Source of the DNA: JBBQWS01 sp038210415
Lineage (GTDB): Bacteria > Actinomycetota > Actinomycetes > Prado026
Assembly (NCBI GenBank): GCA_038210415.1
Contig: JBBQWS010000009.1
Coordinates: forward strand, 14,643-78,642
Direction: 5' to 3'
DNA length: 64,000 bases
The notes under the pieces were generated by a model. The model had not been told where the DNA came from and searched no databases. It worked only from the letters and a program-made list of their open reading frames with translations. Positions 43,392-53,731 of this stretch are shown piece after piece (position 1 is the first letter of the stretch; every line of letters begins with the position of its first letter). Made by a program: the position numbers and the translations under genes.

Positions 43392-44756
43392 GTGAGCCTC
43401 GACCCCGTCGAGCGGCCGGAAACCTGGTGCGTCATCGGCGCCGGTGCGCACGGGCTTCCGGTGGTCAAGGCCTTCCGCCAGCACGGCATCGACGTCGAGG
43501 CGTACGAGCGCGAGAACGACGTCGGCGGCAACTGGAGCTTCGGTGCACGGACGAGCCGGGTCTACGGCAGCACGCACACCATCTCGAGCAAGGCCTTCAC
43601 GGCTTACCCCGACTTCCCGATGCCGGACGACTACCCGGACTACCCGCACCACACCCAGGTGCTGGCGTACTTCCAGCGGTACGCCGACCACTTCGGGCTG
43701 CGCGAGCACATCCGGTTCGGCACCGAGGTCGAGACGGTGGAGCCGGTCGACGATGGCGCCTGCTGGGACGTGACAGTGCGGGCAGCGGACGGCACCCGGA
43801 CCCGCACGCGCTACGCCGGCGTCGTGGTGGCGAACGGCCACAACTGGAACCCCAAGCTGCCGTCGTACCCTGGGCTTCCCGGCTTCACCGGCGAGGTGCT
43901 GCACTCGGCCGACTACAAGGACCCGGCCGTCCTGCGTGGCAAGCGGGTGCTCGTGGTCGGCGCCGGCAACACCGGTTGCGACCTCGCGGTCGAGTCGGCC
44001 CAGCAGGCGGCCGGCACGCTGCACTCGACCCGACGTGGCTACTACTACAACCCCAAGTACGTCGGCGGGCGGCCGGCCGACCAGGTCGCCGACACCTTGC
44101 TGCTGCTGCGGTTGCCGCTGGCGCTCCGCCGCGCGCTCTACAAGCTGACGTTGCGGGCGACCGTTGGCGACTTCACGAAGTTCGGGCTGGCCAAGCCCGA
44201 CCACAAGTTCTACGAGACGCACCCGATCGTGAACAGCCTGCTCGTCTACTACGTCGGGCAGGGCGACATCACGCCGAAGCCGGACGTCGAGAGCTTCGAC
44301 GGCGGCACCGTGCGGTTCGTCGACGGCACGTCCGCCGAGGTCGACCTCGTGCTCCTGTGCACGGGCTACCTCGTGGAGTTCCCGTTCTTCGACGCCGCGG
44401 CCCACCTGAACTGGGCGGGCGACCACCCGCGGTTGTACCTCCACCTGTTCACCCCTGCGCACGAGAACCTGTTCGTCGCCGGCCTGATCCAGCCGGACAG
44501 CGGGCAGTGGTGCCTCGCGCACTGGCAGGCGATGGCGCTGGCGACGTACGTCGAGGCCCGCCGCGACCGGCCGGACCTCGCGGCCGCGTTCCGGCACGAG
44601 GTCGCGGTCGGCGTCGACGCCCGCTTCTCGGGTGGCACCCAGTACACCGAGTCCACCCGGCACTACTACGAGATCGCCCACCAGGACTACCTGCGGTCAC
44701 TCGAGCTGGCCATCCACGCCCTCGAGCGGCAGCCGGCCGACCGGTCGCGGCGATGA
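43392..44756 (+). CDS. Flavin-containing monooxygenase
   Basis: 454 residues. FAD motif VIGAGAHGLPV at 14-24, NADPH motif VVGAGNTGCDLAVE near 190, and the FMO fingerprint FTGEVLHSADYK between them (FxGxxxHSxxY). It hydroxylates soft nucleophiles (N, S) or could carry out Baeyer-Villiger oxidation, which some enzymes of this type do. Start GTG 43392. The stop overlaps the next start as ATGA, coupling it to an alpha/beta hydrolase, an arrangement that would fit ketone to ester to acid conversion. It is divergent from the secreted lysozyme-like gene (155 bp). Confidence 0.9.
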   Translation: MSLDPVERPETWCVIGAGAHGLPVVKAFRQHGIDVEAYERENDVGGNWSFGARTSRVYGSTHTISSKAFTAYPDFPMPDDYPDYPHHTQVLAYFQRYADHFGLREHIRFGTEVETVEPVDDGACWDVTVRAADGTRTRTRYAGVVVANGHNWNPKLPSYPGLPGFTGEVLHSADYKDPAVLRGKRVLVVGAGNTGCDLAVESAQQAAGTLHSTRRGYYYNPKYVGGRPADQVADTLLLLRLPLALRRALYKLTLRATVGDFTKFGLAKPDHKFYETHPIVNSLLVYYVGQGDITPKPDVESFDGGTVRFVDGTSAEVDLVLLCTGYLVEFPFFDAAAHLNWAGDHPRLYLHLFTPAHENLFVAGLIQPDSGQWCLAHWQAMALATYVEARRDRPDLAAAFRHEVAVGVDARFSGGTQYTESTRHYYEIAHQDYLRSLELAIHALERQPADRSRR

Positions 44757-45586
44757 GCCGCCGCGGCAGCCGGGTGATGCGACCGCTCGACTGGGCGCTG
44801 CCGCCGGTTCCGGTGCATCGAGAGGTCCTGTCGGCCTTGCCGGCGCGAGACACCGGACGCCCGGCCCTGCTGTTCGTGCACGGCATGGGGCACGGTGCGT
44901 GGTGCTTCGCGGAGCACTGGCTGCCGGCGGCCGCAGCGGCCGGGTACCCCGCGTACGCCCTCTCGTTACGCGGTCACGGCGGCTCGGGCGGAGCGCGGCG
45001 GCTCGGTCGCACCCTGCTGCGTGACTACGTCCACGACGTGCTGCAGGTCGCGTCGTCGTTGCCGCACCCGCCGGTGCTCGTCGGGCACTCGCTCGGCGCA
45101 GCGGTGGTGCAGCTGGTCATGGAGCAGTACCCGGCCCCGGCGGGCGTGCTGCTCGCCCCTGCGCCGCTGCACAGCGGGGCTCGCGCGATGGCGGCCATCG
45201 CCAAGGACCGACCCACGCACGTGCTGCGGACCCTGGTCGGTGGCTCGCTCCCGATGACGGCCGAGGCGCTGTTCGTCGGGCTCGACCCGGCAACCGCGCA
45301 GCGCCACGCCAGCCGGTGTGGACGCGAGTCTGCGCTGGTGCAGTACGACGTCGCGTTCAGCCGTCGCACGCTCGGCCCGATCCGGGCGCCGATGCTGGTG
45401 GTCGGCACGCCCGACGACCGGTACGTCCCGGTGTCCGACGTCCGTCGCACCGCGCGTGACCACGGCTCGGTGCCCGTGTGGTTCCCGGGGCTGGGCCACG
45501 ACCTGATGCTCGACCGCGGGCAGGAGCGGGTCCTCGACACGATCCTCGAGTGGGTCGGCCGTGCGGTGCCCAGCAGGCCGGGCTGA
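44753..45586 (+). CDS. Alpha/beta hydrolase
   Basis: 277 residues. LLFVHGMGHGAWCF is the oxyanion region, VGHSLGAA carries the nucleophile Ser113, APMLVVGTPDDRYVP the Asp, and FPGLGHDLML the His, so the triad is complete. The fold is of the lysophospholipase/esterase type, without signal peptide. It overlaps the monooxygenase stop (ATGA) and its own stop overlaps the next start (TGATG), making a three-gene coupled operon. Substrate unknown; an ester made by the monooxygenase is an attractive guess. Confidence 0.85.
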   Translation: MSRRGSRVMRPLDWALPPVPVHREVLSALPARDTGRPALLFVHGMGHGAWCFAEHWLPAAAAAGYPAYALSLRGHGGSGGARRLGRTLLRDYVHDVLQVASSLPHPPVLVGHSLGAAVVQLVMEQYPAPAGVLLAPAPLHSGARAMAAIAKDRPTHVLRTLVGGSLPMTAEALFVGLDPATAQRHASRCGRESALVQYDVAFSRRTLGPIRAPMLVVGTPDDRYVPVSDVRRTARDHGSVPVWFPGLGHDLMLDRGQERVLDTILEWVGRAVPSRPG

Positions 45587-45963
45587 TGGTGCCGCCGCCG
45601 CTCGACCCGGCGGACGTCCAGGTCGCGGTCGATGCCTGCCTGGCCGCGCACGCTGCCGGCGAGGTTCCTGGGGTTGCTGATCTGCGGCCGGCCGTACGCG
45701 GGACGCTTCGAGCCTTCGCCGCTGCGGTTCCGGGGCACAGCGTCGAGGTGCGGGTCCCTCCGTTCGCCGCGGTGCAGTGCATCGAGGGACCACGGCACAC
45801 CCGCGGAACCCCGCGTGCGGTCGTCGAGACCGATGGGCTCACCTGGTTGCTCCTGGTCACGGGTGCGCTCGGTTTCGCCGATGCGACGGCCGCCGGCCGC
45901 GTACGGGCCAGCGGCGAGCGCTCCGACCTCACCCCCTTCCTCCCCAGCTCCCAGTTCCCCTAG
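45586..45963 (+). CDS. SCP-like (sterol carrier) family protein
   Basis: 125 residues. PADVQVAVDACLAAH opens the domain; GHSVEVRVPPFAAVQCIEGPRHTRGTPRAVVETD, given here in part only as a mark, and the end AAGRVRASGERSDLTPFLP match the bacterial SCP orthologue family (SCP_3 type) that I recall near purF in mycobacteria. SCP folds bind hydrophobic ligands in a tunnel. The ATG overlaps the hydrolase stop (TGATG). Its position after a monooxygenase and hydrolase could mean that it carries their lipid-like substrate. Repeat copy C begins 24 bases downstream. Confidence 0.85.
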   Translation: MVPPPLDPADVQVAVDACLAAHAAGEVPGVADLRPAVRGTLRAFAAAVPGHSVEVRVPPFAAVQCIEGPRHTRGTPRAVVETDGLTWLLLVTGALGFADATAAGRVRASGERSDLTPFLPSSQFP

Positions 45964-45987
45964 CTCCCCCTCCCCTAGCTCCCCCTT

Positions 45988-46129
45988 CCGCCACAAGGGT
46001 CCCCCCATGCCGCTAGAACGAGCTCGCGCGCCACTCATCGCAGCGCGGTTGAGTCCGCAGCGAGCCGCAGCGGCGAGTCGTGAGTGAGGCAATCGCGCGG
46101 TCTAGTGGCATGAGGGGACCCAGGTGGCG
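45988..46129. repeat. Palindromic repeat, copy C
   Basis: Left arm 45988-46017 and right arm 46101-46129 enclose 83 bp. The arms match copies B and D closely, with a few mismatches between them (a G-U type and an AG in place of TT near the outer end). C-rich DNA to the left and G-rich to the right extend the symmetry. It fills most of the first half of the 336-bp gap between the SCP-like gene and potA. Confidence 0.85.
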
Positions 46130-46175
46130 AAGGGGGGCGGAGGGTGCTGATTTCGGGGCAGGGTCGGACGCGGGC

Positions 46176-46207
46176 AACGATTTGCCGCACCGAGAGGTAA
46201 CGATTGC
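46176..46207 (+). promoter_or_regulatory. Direct repeats upstream of the polyamine ABC operon
   Basis: AACGATTTGC (46176-46185) and AACGATTGC (46199-46207) are 23 bp apart, about two helical turns, and sit 93 to 124 bases before potA. They may be an operator. No regulator gene is adjacent, and the rest of the gap shows no gene. Confidence 0.35.
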
Positions 46208-46299
46208 GACGGAATACGCACGTCAGCGGCCGGGGCGCGCTCCCGGCGCGGTAGCCTCGCTGCGCCACCTGCACGGACCGTGACGAGAGGACCCAACGC

Positions 46300-47370
46300 A
46301 TGCCGGACCAGTCCTCGGGCCGGGTCGCCGTACGCCTGCGCGGCCTCCGCAAGGAGTTCGGTACGGGGGCGCACACGGTCACGGCCGTCGACGGCGTCGA
46401 CCTTGACGTGAACGACGGGGAGTTCATCACCCTGCTCGGCCCGTCCGGCTCGGGGAAGACCACCGTCCTGCGCATGATCGCGGGTTTCGAGCTGCCGACC
46501 GCAGGGACGATCGAGCTCGACGGCGTCGACGTGACCCGCCGGGCCCCGTTCGAACGTGACGTCAACACGGTCTTCCAGGACTACGCCCTGTTCCCGCACA
46601 TGACGGTGCTGGAGAACGTCGCGTACGGGCTGCGGGTCAAGAAGGTCGGCAAGGCCGAGCGCACCCAGCGGGCAACGGACGCGCTCGAGAGCGTCCGCCT
46701 CGGCGAGTACGGCGGCCGGACCCCGGCGCAGATGTCCGGCGGCCAGCGCCAGCGGGTCGCCCTGGCCCGGGCGCTGGTGAACCGGCCCAAGGTGCTGCTG
46801 CTCGACGAGCCGCTCGGCGCGCTCGACCTCAAACTGCGCGAGCAGATGCAGGTCGAGCTCAAGGAGATCCAGCGTCAGGTCGGCATCACCTTCCTCTTCG
46901 TGACCCACGACCAGGAGGAGGCCCTCACGATGTCGGACCGGATCGTCGTCTTCAACGCCGGCCGGATCGAGCAGGTGGGGAGCCCCGCCGAGGTCTACGA
47001 GCGGCCCGCCACCGCGTTCGTCGCCAGTTTCGTCGGCACCTCCAACCTGCTGACCGGCGCGGCAGCGCGGGCCATCGTCGGGCAGGACGGCACCTGGTCC
47101 GTGCGGCCGGAGAAGATCCGGATCGACCTGCAGGAGACCCCTGCGGAGCCCCGGCCCGGCGAGCACTCCGCTCAAGGGACCGTCCGCGAGGTCGTCTACG
47201 TCGGCTCGTCGACCCGGTTCCTGGTCGACCTCGACGCCGGCGGTTCGCTGATGGCGCTGCAGCAGAACCTCCAGACCTCGTCGATGGACGTCCTCGCCTA
47301 CCGCGAGTCGCGGGTACGGCTCGCGTGGCGGGCCGAGCACGAGTTCCAGGTCGCGAACAGCACTCCCTAG
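46300..47370 (+). CDS. potA: Spermidine/putrescine-type ABC transporter ATP-binding protein
   Basis: 356 residues. Walker A GPSGSGKTT near 46, signature MSGGQRQRVALARAL near 146, Walker B VLLLDEPLGALD near 166, and a C-terminal TOBE domain (from about 255) that sets the MalK/PotA branch. It powers the importer encoded by the next three genes. Start ATG after GAGAGGA. Substrate assigned from the whole operon. Confidence 0.93.
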   Translation: MPDQSSGRVAVRLRGLRKEFGTGAHTVTAVDGVDLDVNDGEFITLLGPSGSGKTTVLRMIAGFELPTAGTIELDGVDVTRRAPFERDVNTVFQDYALFPHMTVLENVAYGLRVKKVGKAERTQRATDALESVRLGEYGGRTPAQMSGGQRQRVALARALVNRPKVLLLDEPLGALDLKLREQMQVELKEIQRQVGITFLFVTHDQEEALTMSDRIVVFNAGRIEQVGSPAEVYERPATAFVASFVGTSNLLTGAAARAIVGQDGTWSVRPEKIRIDLQETPAEPRPGEHSAQGTVREVVYVGSSTRFLVDLDAGGSLMALQQNLQTSSMDVLAYRESRVRLAWRAEHEFQVANSTP

Positions 47371-47418
47371 TCCCCAAGACAGCTCAGTCCCCTGCACCCT
47401 CAACCGAAGGAGAACCCC

Positions 47419-48630
47419 ATGACGCGCTCGCGTCTGGTGAAGGTAGCGACAGCGGGTGCCCTCGTGGCCCTGCTGGCCACGGCCTGTGGCACCACCTCAG
47501 GCGGCAGCTCGGCCCAGCCGGGCTCGACCAAGGCCCAGCCGCCCAAGCTCGATGCGCTCAAGGCGCTCGGCGCGGGCGAGGGCGCGATCAACATCCTGGC
47601 CTGGGCCGGGTACGCCGAGAACGGCAGCACCGACAAGACCGTCGACTGGGTGACGCCGTTCGAGAAGGCGAGCGGTTGCAAGACCAAGGTTCAGGTCGCG
47701 AACACTTCCGACGAGATGTTCGAGAAGATGGGCACCGGCAACTTCGACGTCGTCTCGGCCTCTGGTGACTCCTCGCTCCGGCTGGTCTACGCCGGGAAGG
47801 TGGCGCCGGTCAACACCGACCTGCTGACCAACTACGCCGACGTCCCCGCCTTCCAGAAGACGCAGCAGTGGAACTCGGTCAGCAGCGTTGCGTACGGCAT
47901 GCCGCACGGCTGGGGCGCCCAGCTGATGGCGTACCGAACCGACAAGGTGACTCCTGCGCCGGACTCCTGGGCGCCGGTCTGGGACCCGAACTCCGCCTAC
48001 AAGGGCAAGATCACGATGTACGACTCCGCGGTGGACGGCATCGGTGCCGCTGCCGTCTACCTGATGGCGACCCAGCCGGCGCTCGGGATCAAGAACCCGT
48101 ACGCGCTCGACCAGAAGCAGTTCGACGCTGCGATCGCGCTGCTCAAGGCTCAGAAGCCGGCCGTCGGCAGCTACTGGGCCGCGTACGCGGATGCTCAGAA
48201 GGCGCTCGAGAACGGCACCAGCGTCATCGGGTCCACGTGGCAGATCATCGTCAACCTCGCCAAGGGCGACAAGGCACCGGTGTCGTCCGTGCTCCCCAAG
48301 GTAGGCGCGACCGGCTGGGCCGACACGTGGATGGTCGACGCGAAGAGCCCGCACCCGAACTGCTCGTACCTGTGGATGAACTGGGTGACCAAGCCCGACG
48401 TCCAGGCACAGATCGCGGAGTGGTTCGGCGAGGCCCCGGCGAACGTGAAGGCGTGCGCGCTGACCGTCGACAAGACGCACTGCGACACATACCACGCGAC
48501 CGACGAGGCGTACTTCAAGAAGATCGCTTTCTGGTCCACGCCGCAGAGCGACTGCCTGGACGGCCGCACGGACGTCAAGTGCATGCCGTACTCCGAGTGG
48601 AGCAAGGCGTGGAGCAGCCTGCGCAGCTGA
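47419..48630 (+). CDS. potD: Polyamine-type ABC substrate-binding lipoprotein
   Basis: 403 residues. The lipobox LATAC puts the lipid-modified cysteine at 23. The remainder is a type II periplasmic-binding fold like PotD/PotF: INILAWAGYAEN near the N-terminus, VSASGDSSLRLVYAGKVAPVNTDLL, and MPHGWGAQLMAYRTD. The cysteine-rich end (CALTVDKTHCDTYH, CLDGRTDVKCMP) may form disulfides. AAG-GAG site upstream. The ligand is probably a polyamine, but aspects of the pocket cannot be judged by eye. Confidence 0.9.
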   Translation: MTRSRLVKVATAGALVALLATACGTTSGGSSAQPGSTKAQPPKLDALKALGAGEGAINILAWAGYAENGSTDKTVDWVTPFEKASGCKTKVQVANTSDEMFEKMGTGNFDVVSASGDSSLRLVYAGKVAPVNTDLLTNYADVPAFQKTQQWNSVSSVAYGMPHGWGAQLMAYRTDKVTPAPDSWAPVWDPNSAYKGKITMYDSAVDGIGAAAVYLMATQPALGIKNPYALDQKQFDAAIALLKAQKPAVGSYWAAYADAQKALENGTSVIGSTWQIIVNLAKGDKAPVSSVLPKVGATGWADTWMVDAKSPHPNCSYLWMNWVTKPDVQAQIAEWFGEAPANVKACALTVDKTHCDTYHATDEAYFKKIAFWSTPQSDCLDGRTDVKCMPYSEWSKAWSSLRS

Positions 48631-48672
48631 CCGGTTGCCCCGCGTAGCTCTCGTTCCCTGAAAGGCAGTGTG

Positions 48673-49551
48673 ATGTCGGCTTCTGCACCAGCGGGCCGCC
48701 GGTTGTCGGCGGTGCTGTTCAGTCGGCCCCGGCTTCGGCTCGGCGGTCTGCTGGTGCTCCCGATGGCGTGGCTCGTGTTCGTCTACCTGGCGGCGCTGTT
48801 CGCGCTGCTGGCCACGTCGTTCTTCCTGGTCGACGAGTTCACCAACGAGGTGCAACGCGGGTTCACCTGGGCCAACTTCCACGACGTACTCACCGACCCG
48901 GCGTACCTCGGGTCGACCCTGCGCACAGTCGGCATCGCCGCCGCGGTGACGGTGCTGTGCGCGGTGATCGGGCTGCCGATGGCGTTCTTCATGGCCAAGG
49001 TCGTTCCGGCGCGCTGGCGCAACCTGCTGGTGGCGCTGGTGGTCACGCCGCTGTGGGCGTCGTACCTCGTCAAGGTCTACTCGTGGCAGGCCATGGTGCA
49101 GCCTGACACCGGGGTGCTTGACTGGATGCTCAAGCCGCTCGGCCTCAGCGGGCCCGGCTACGGCGCGATCGCTGTGATCCTGACCCTGACCTACCTCTGG
49201 CTGCCGTACATGGTGCTGCCCATCTACGCGGGGCTGCAGCGGCTGCCCGACTCGCTCGTCGAGGCCTCCGGCGACCTCGGGGCACGGCCTTGGCGGACGA
49301 TCCGCAGCGTCGTCCTGCCGCTGGTCTACCCGTCTGTGATCGCCGGCTCGGTGTTCACGTTCTCACTCAGCCTCGGCGACTACATCACCGTCCAGATCGT
49401 GGGCGGCAAAGTTCAGATGCTGGGCAACATCGTGTACCAGAACTACACGGCCAACCTCCCCTTCGCGGCGGCCATCGCGGTGATCCCGGTGGTCATCATG
49501 ATCGGCTACCTGATGATCGTGCGGCGCACCGGCGCCCTGGACAACCTGTGA
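48673..49551 (+). CDS. potB: Polyamine-type ABC permease, PotB-like
   Basis: 292 residues and six transmembrane helices. The EAA loop is LVEASGDLGARPWRTIRSVVLPLVYP, which contacts the ATPase. Start ATG 48673 follows AAAGG; a GTG directly before it is an alternative. The gene ends 10 bases before potC. Confidence 0.92.
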   Translation: MSASAPAGRRLSAVLFSRPRLRLGGLLVLPMAWLVFVYLAALFALLATSFFLVDEFTNEVQRGFTWANFHDVLTDPAYLGSTLRTVGIAAAVTVLCAVIGLPMAFFMAKVVPARWRNLLVALVVTPLWASYLVKVYSWQAMVQPDTGVLDWMLKPLGLSGPGYGAIAVILTLTYLWLPYMVLPIYAGLQRLPDSLVEASGDLGARPWRTIRSVVLPLVYPSVIAGSVFTFSLSLGDYITVQIVGGKVQMLGNIVYQNYTANLPFAAAIAVIPVVIMIGYLMIVRRTGALDNL

Positions 49552-49561
49552 GGGCCGGCCG

Positions 49562-50368
49562 ATGACGTTGTCGCGCAAGGCGCGCTGGCTGTTCGGAGCC
49601 GCGATGGCTCTGGGGCTCGCGTTCATCTACGTCCCGTTGCTCGTGATCGGGATCAACTCGTTCAACGCCAGCAGAGTGTTCGCGTGGCCACCGCGCGAGT
49701 ACACCACCCACTGGTGGACCGAGGTCTTCGTCAACACCGGCGTCCGCGAGGCGGTGGCCACCTCGATCGAGGTCGGCATCATCGCGACCGCCTTCGCTCT
49801 GGTCCTCGGCACGCTGCTGGCGTTCGCGCTGAGCCGCTACAGCTTCTTCGGCCGGCACTCGCTGTCGCTCCTCGTCGTCCTGCCGATCGCGCTGCCGGGC
49901 ATCGTGACGGCGCTGGCCTTCCGCACCGCGTTCCGCACGATCCTGGGCATCGAGCTGTCGATCTGGACCGTGGCCATCTCGCATGCCACGTTCTGCATGG
50001 TCGTCGTCTACAACAACGTGATCGCCCGGCTCCGGCGGATGGGTACGACGCCGGAGGAGGCGTCGATGGACCTCGGCGCCGACTCGTTCACGACCTTCCG
50101 GCTGATCACGTTCCCACTGCTCCGCGGCGCGCTGCTGGCTGGAGCACTGCTCGCCTTCGGGCTCTCGTTTGACGAGATCGTGGTCACCTTGTTCACCGCG
50201 CCGCCCGGCGTCACCACCTTGCCGATCTGGATCTTCCAGAATCTCTCGCGGCCCAATCAGGCACCGGTCGTCAACGTCGTCGCCGCGATCCTCGTCGTGG
50301 CATCGATCGTGCCGATCTACCTCAGCCAGAAGCTCGCCGGCGACTCGCCAGGTGGCGGTCGGCTCTAG
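49562..50368 (+). CDS. potC: Polyamine-type ABC permease, PotC-like
   Basis: 268 residues and six transmembrane helices. The EAA loop is PEEASMDLGADSFTTFRLITFPLL. The N-terminus has the usual FIYVPLLVIGINSFNAS. With PotB it forms the membrane channel of the importer. The order potA-potD-potB-potC is a variant of the classical potABCD order. Confidence 0.92.
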   Translation: MTLSRKARWLFGAAMALGLAFIYVPLLVIGINSFNASRVFAWPPREYTTHWWTEVFVNTGVREAVATSIEVGIIATAFALVLGTLLAFALSRYSFFGRHSLSLLVVLPIALPGIVTALAFRTAFRTILGIELSIWTVAISHATFCMVVVYNNVIARLRRMGTTPEEASMDLGADSFTTFRLITFPLLRGALLAGALLAFGLSFDEIVVTLFTAPPGVTTLPIWIFQNLSRPNQAPVVNVVAAILVVASIVPIYLSQKLAGDSPGGGRL

Positions 50369-50398
50369 CCGCGGCACCAGGCTGCCGATCATCGGTCG

Positions 50399-51028
50399 GT
50401 GAGGCTCTATCTCGTCATGGCGTCGCTGCTGGGCGGCGGGTGGCTGGCCGTTCGGCAGACCCAGGGGCACCGGCACCGGGTCGCGATCGCGCTGCTGCTC
50501 GTCCCCGGGCTCGTGCTGGGCTGGTTCGAGTACGAGGACCGGCGCGCCGTCCAGCTTATGTCGCACGTGGCCTCGGTCCTGTCGCGCCGCCCGGTGAGCG
50601 TCAACTGTCAGCGGTACTCCGGCGCGCTCGTCGACCTGGGTTCTGAGCTTGGTTCCGTCCAGTTCGACGAGAACGGCTTCCCGGCCGACGTGACCGACCT
50701 GAAGTACGACGCCTGCACCAACCTGCGGGCCTGGCTGGGGTCGGACAAGAAGTCGCCGACCCTCGACCAGGTCATCGCCGTGCACGTGCTCGCACACGAG
50801 TCCGAGCACCTGGCGGGGGTGTTCAACGAGGCGGTGGCCGAGTGCAACTCGGTGCAGACGACGGAACGGGCGGCGCTGCTGCTCGGCGCGACGCCGGCGC
50901 AGGCCCGCAGCCTGGCAGTCGTGTACGACACCGAGGTCTACCCCCGGATGCCCGACGGGTACCTCTCCCCGGACTGCCGGCCGGGCGGCTCGCTGGACCG
51001 CCATCCCGACGACCCGGCCTGGCCCTGA
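50399..51028 (+). CDS. Membrane protein with HExxH motif, possible metalloprotease
   Basis: 209 residues, family not identified. One or two N-terminal transmembrane segments (3-17 and 28-43) are followed by a soluble part. VLAHESEHLAG (His133, Glu134, His137) is a textbook HExxH zinc site, and NEAVAEC (Glu144/Glu148) could supply the third ligand. Cys70, Cys106, Cys149 and a late cysteine might pair outside the membrane. The gene lies between potC and purF, with the same orientation, but no functional link to either is evident. Start GTG 50399 is 30 bases after potC. Confidence 0.7.
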   Translation: MRLYLVMASLLGGGWLAVRQTQGHRHRVAIALLLVPGLVLGWFEYEDRRAVQLMSHVASVLSRRPVSVNCQRYSGALVDLGSELGSVQFDENGFPADVTDLKYDACTNLRAWLGSDKKSPTLDQVIAVHVLAHESEHLAGVFNEAVAECNSVQTTERAALLLGATPAQARSLAVVYDTEVYPRMPDGYLSPDCRPGGSLDRHPDDPAWP

Positions 51029-51046
51029 GCGGGGCCCAGCGGCGGG

Positions 51047-51052
51047 TAGACT
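51047..51052 (+). promoter_or_regulatory. Likely -10 element of leaderless purF
   Basis: TAGACT matches TANNNT and ends 7 bases before the GTG of purF. The identical hexamer serves pyrE at 14658. No Shine-Dalgarno is seen. Confidence 0.45.
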
Positions 51053-51059
51053 CGGGCAG

Positions 51060-52612
51060 GTGCCCCGCGGTGACGGTCTGCTCAACCACGACCTCCTCCC
51101 CAACGAGAAGGGTCCGCAGGATGCCTGCGGCGTCTTCGGCGTCTGGGCTCCCGGCGAGGAGGTCGCCAAGCTCACCTACTTCGGCCTCTACGCGCTGCAG
51201 CACCGGGGCCAGGAGTCTGCCGGCATCGCGGTCAGCAACGGCAGCCAGATCCTCGTCTACAAGGACATGGGCCTGGTGGCCCAGGTGTTCGACGAGTCCC
51301 ACCTGAACGCCCTCACCGGGCACCTCGCCGTCGGCCACTGCCGATACTCGACCTCCGGCTCGAGTGTCTGGGAGAACGCCCAGCCGACCTTCCGGGCCAC
51401 CGCCACCGGCTCGATCGCGTTGGGGCACAACGGAAACCTGACCAACACCGGCGAGCTCGCCCGCCTGGTCGCCGAGTTGACCGAGGCTCGGGGCGAGCTG
51501 CGCCTGCAGGGCGCACCCCCCATCCGGTCGACGAGCGACACCGATCTGCTGACCACCTTGCTGGCGTCGCACCCGGACGTCTCACTCGAGGTCGCCGCGG
51601 TCGAGGTTCTACCGAGCCTGCGCGGTGCGTACTCTCTGGTCTGGATGGACGAGAGCACCCTGTACGCCGCCCGCGACCCGCAGGGGATCCGCCCGCTCGT
51701 GCTCGGCAAGCTCGAGCGCGGCTGGGTGGTCGCGTCCGAGACGGCCGCCCTCGACATCGTGGGGGCCTCGTTCGTCCGCGAGGTCGAGCCCGGGGAGCTT
51801 CTGGCCATCGACGAGCACGGCCTGCGTTCGTCGCGGTTCGCGCCCGCGGAGCCCAAGGGCTGCTTGTTCGAGTACGTCTACCTCGCCCGCCCCGACACCA
51901 CGATCAGCGGGCGCAACACGCACACGGCCCGGGTCGAGATGGGGCGTCGGCTGGCCCGCGAGGCGCCGGTCGAGGCCGACCTCGTGATCCCGGTGCCCGA
52001 GTCGGGCACCCCGGCCGCTGTCGGCTACAGCCAGGAGTCCGGCATCCCGTTCGGTCAGGGCCTGGTCAAGAACTCCTACGTCGGGCGCACGTTCATCCAG
52101 CCCTCCCAGACGATCCGGCAGCTCGGCATCCGGCTCAAGCTGAACCCGCTGCGCGAGGTCATCGCCGGCAAGCGGCTCGTGGTCGTCGACGACTCGATCG
52201 TGCGCGGCAACACCCAGCGGGCGCTCGTCCGCATGCTGCGCGAGGCCGGGGCGGCTGAGGTCCACGTCCGCATCTCGTCGCCTCCGGTGAAGTGGCCCTG
52301 CTTCTACGGCATCGACTTCGCCTCGCCCGCCGAGCTCGTCGCGAACGGGCTCACGGTCGACGAGATCCGGCAGTCGATCGGTGCCGACTCGCTCGCGTAC
52401 ATCTCGCTCGAGGAGCTGATCGAGGCCACCACGATTCCGGCCGACAAGCTGTGCCGGGCCTGCTTCGACGGCGTCTACCCGGTCGAGCTTCCCGAGCCGG
52501 AGTTCCTCGGCAAGCACCTGCTCGAGGGGATCGAACGTTCGGTGACCAAAGAGGTCGAGGGGCTGGCGAACCTCGTCGGCGGGGGCGGCGCGGCCGACGC
52601 GTTGACCCGCCC

Positions 52613-52616
<4 letters not shown>
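51060..52616 (+). CDS. purF: Amidophosphoribosyltransferase
   Basis: First committed step of purine synthesis: PRPP and glutamine to phosphoribosylamine. 518 residues. An N-terminal propeptide of 22 residues precedes the nucleophile Cys23 in DACGVFGVW, which is exposed by self-cleavage. The PRT part has VVVDDSIVRGNTQ. Cysteines in PKGCLFEY, WPCFYGI and LCRACFDG suggest the 4Fe-4S form known from Bacillus. Start GTG. The stop overlaps purM (GTGA). Confidence 0.97.
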
Positions 52617-53707
<1,091 letters not shown>

Positions 53708-53731
53708 CGCGCGGCGCGGATCGTCAGAGGT

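Noticed and set aside
49496..51175. Open frame of 559 codons on the minus strand
   Set aside because: Antisense to potC, the HExxH gene and the purF start; shadow composition.
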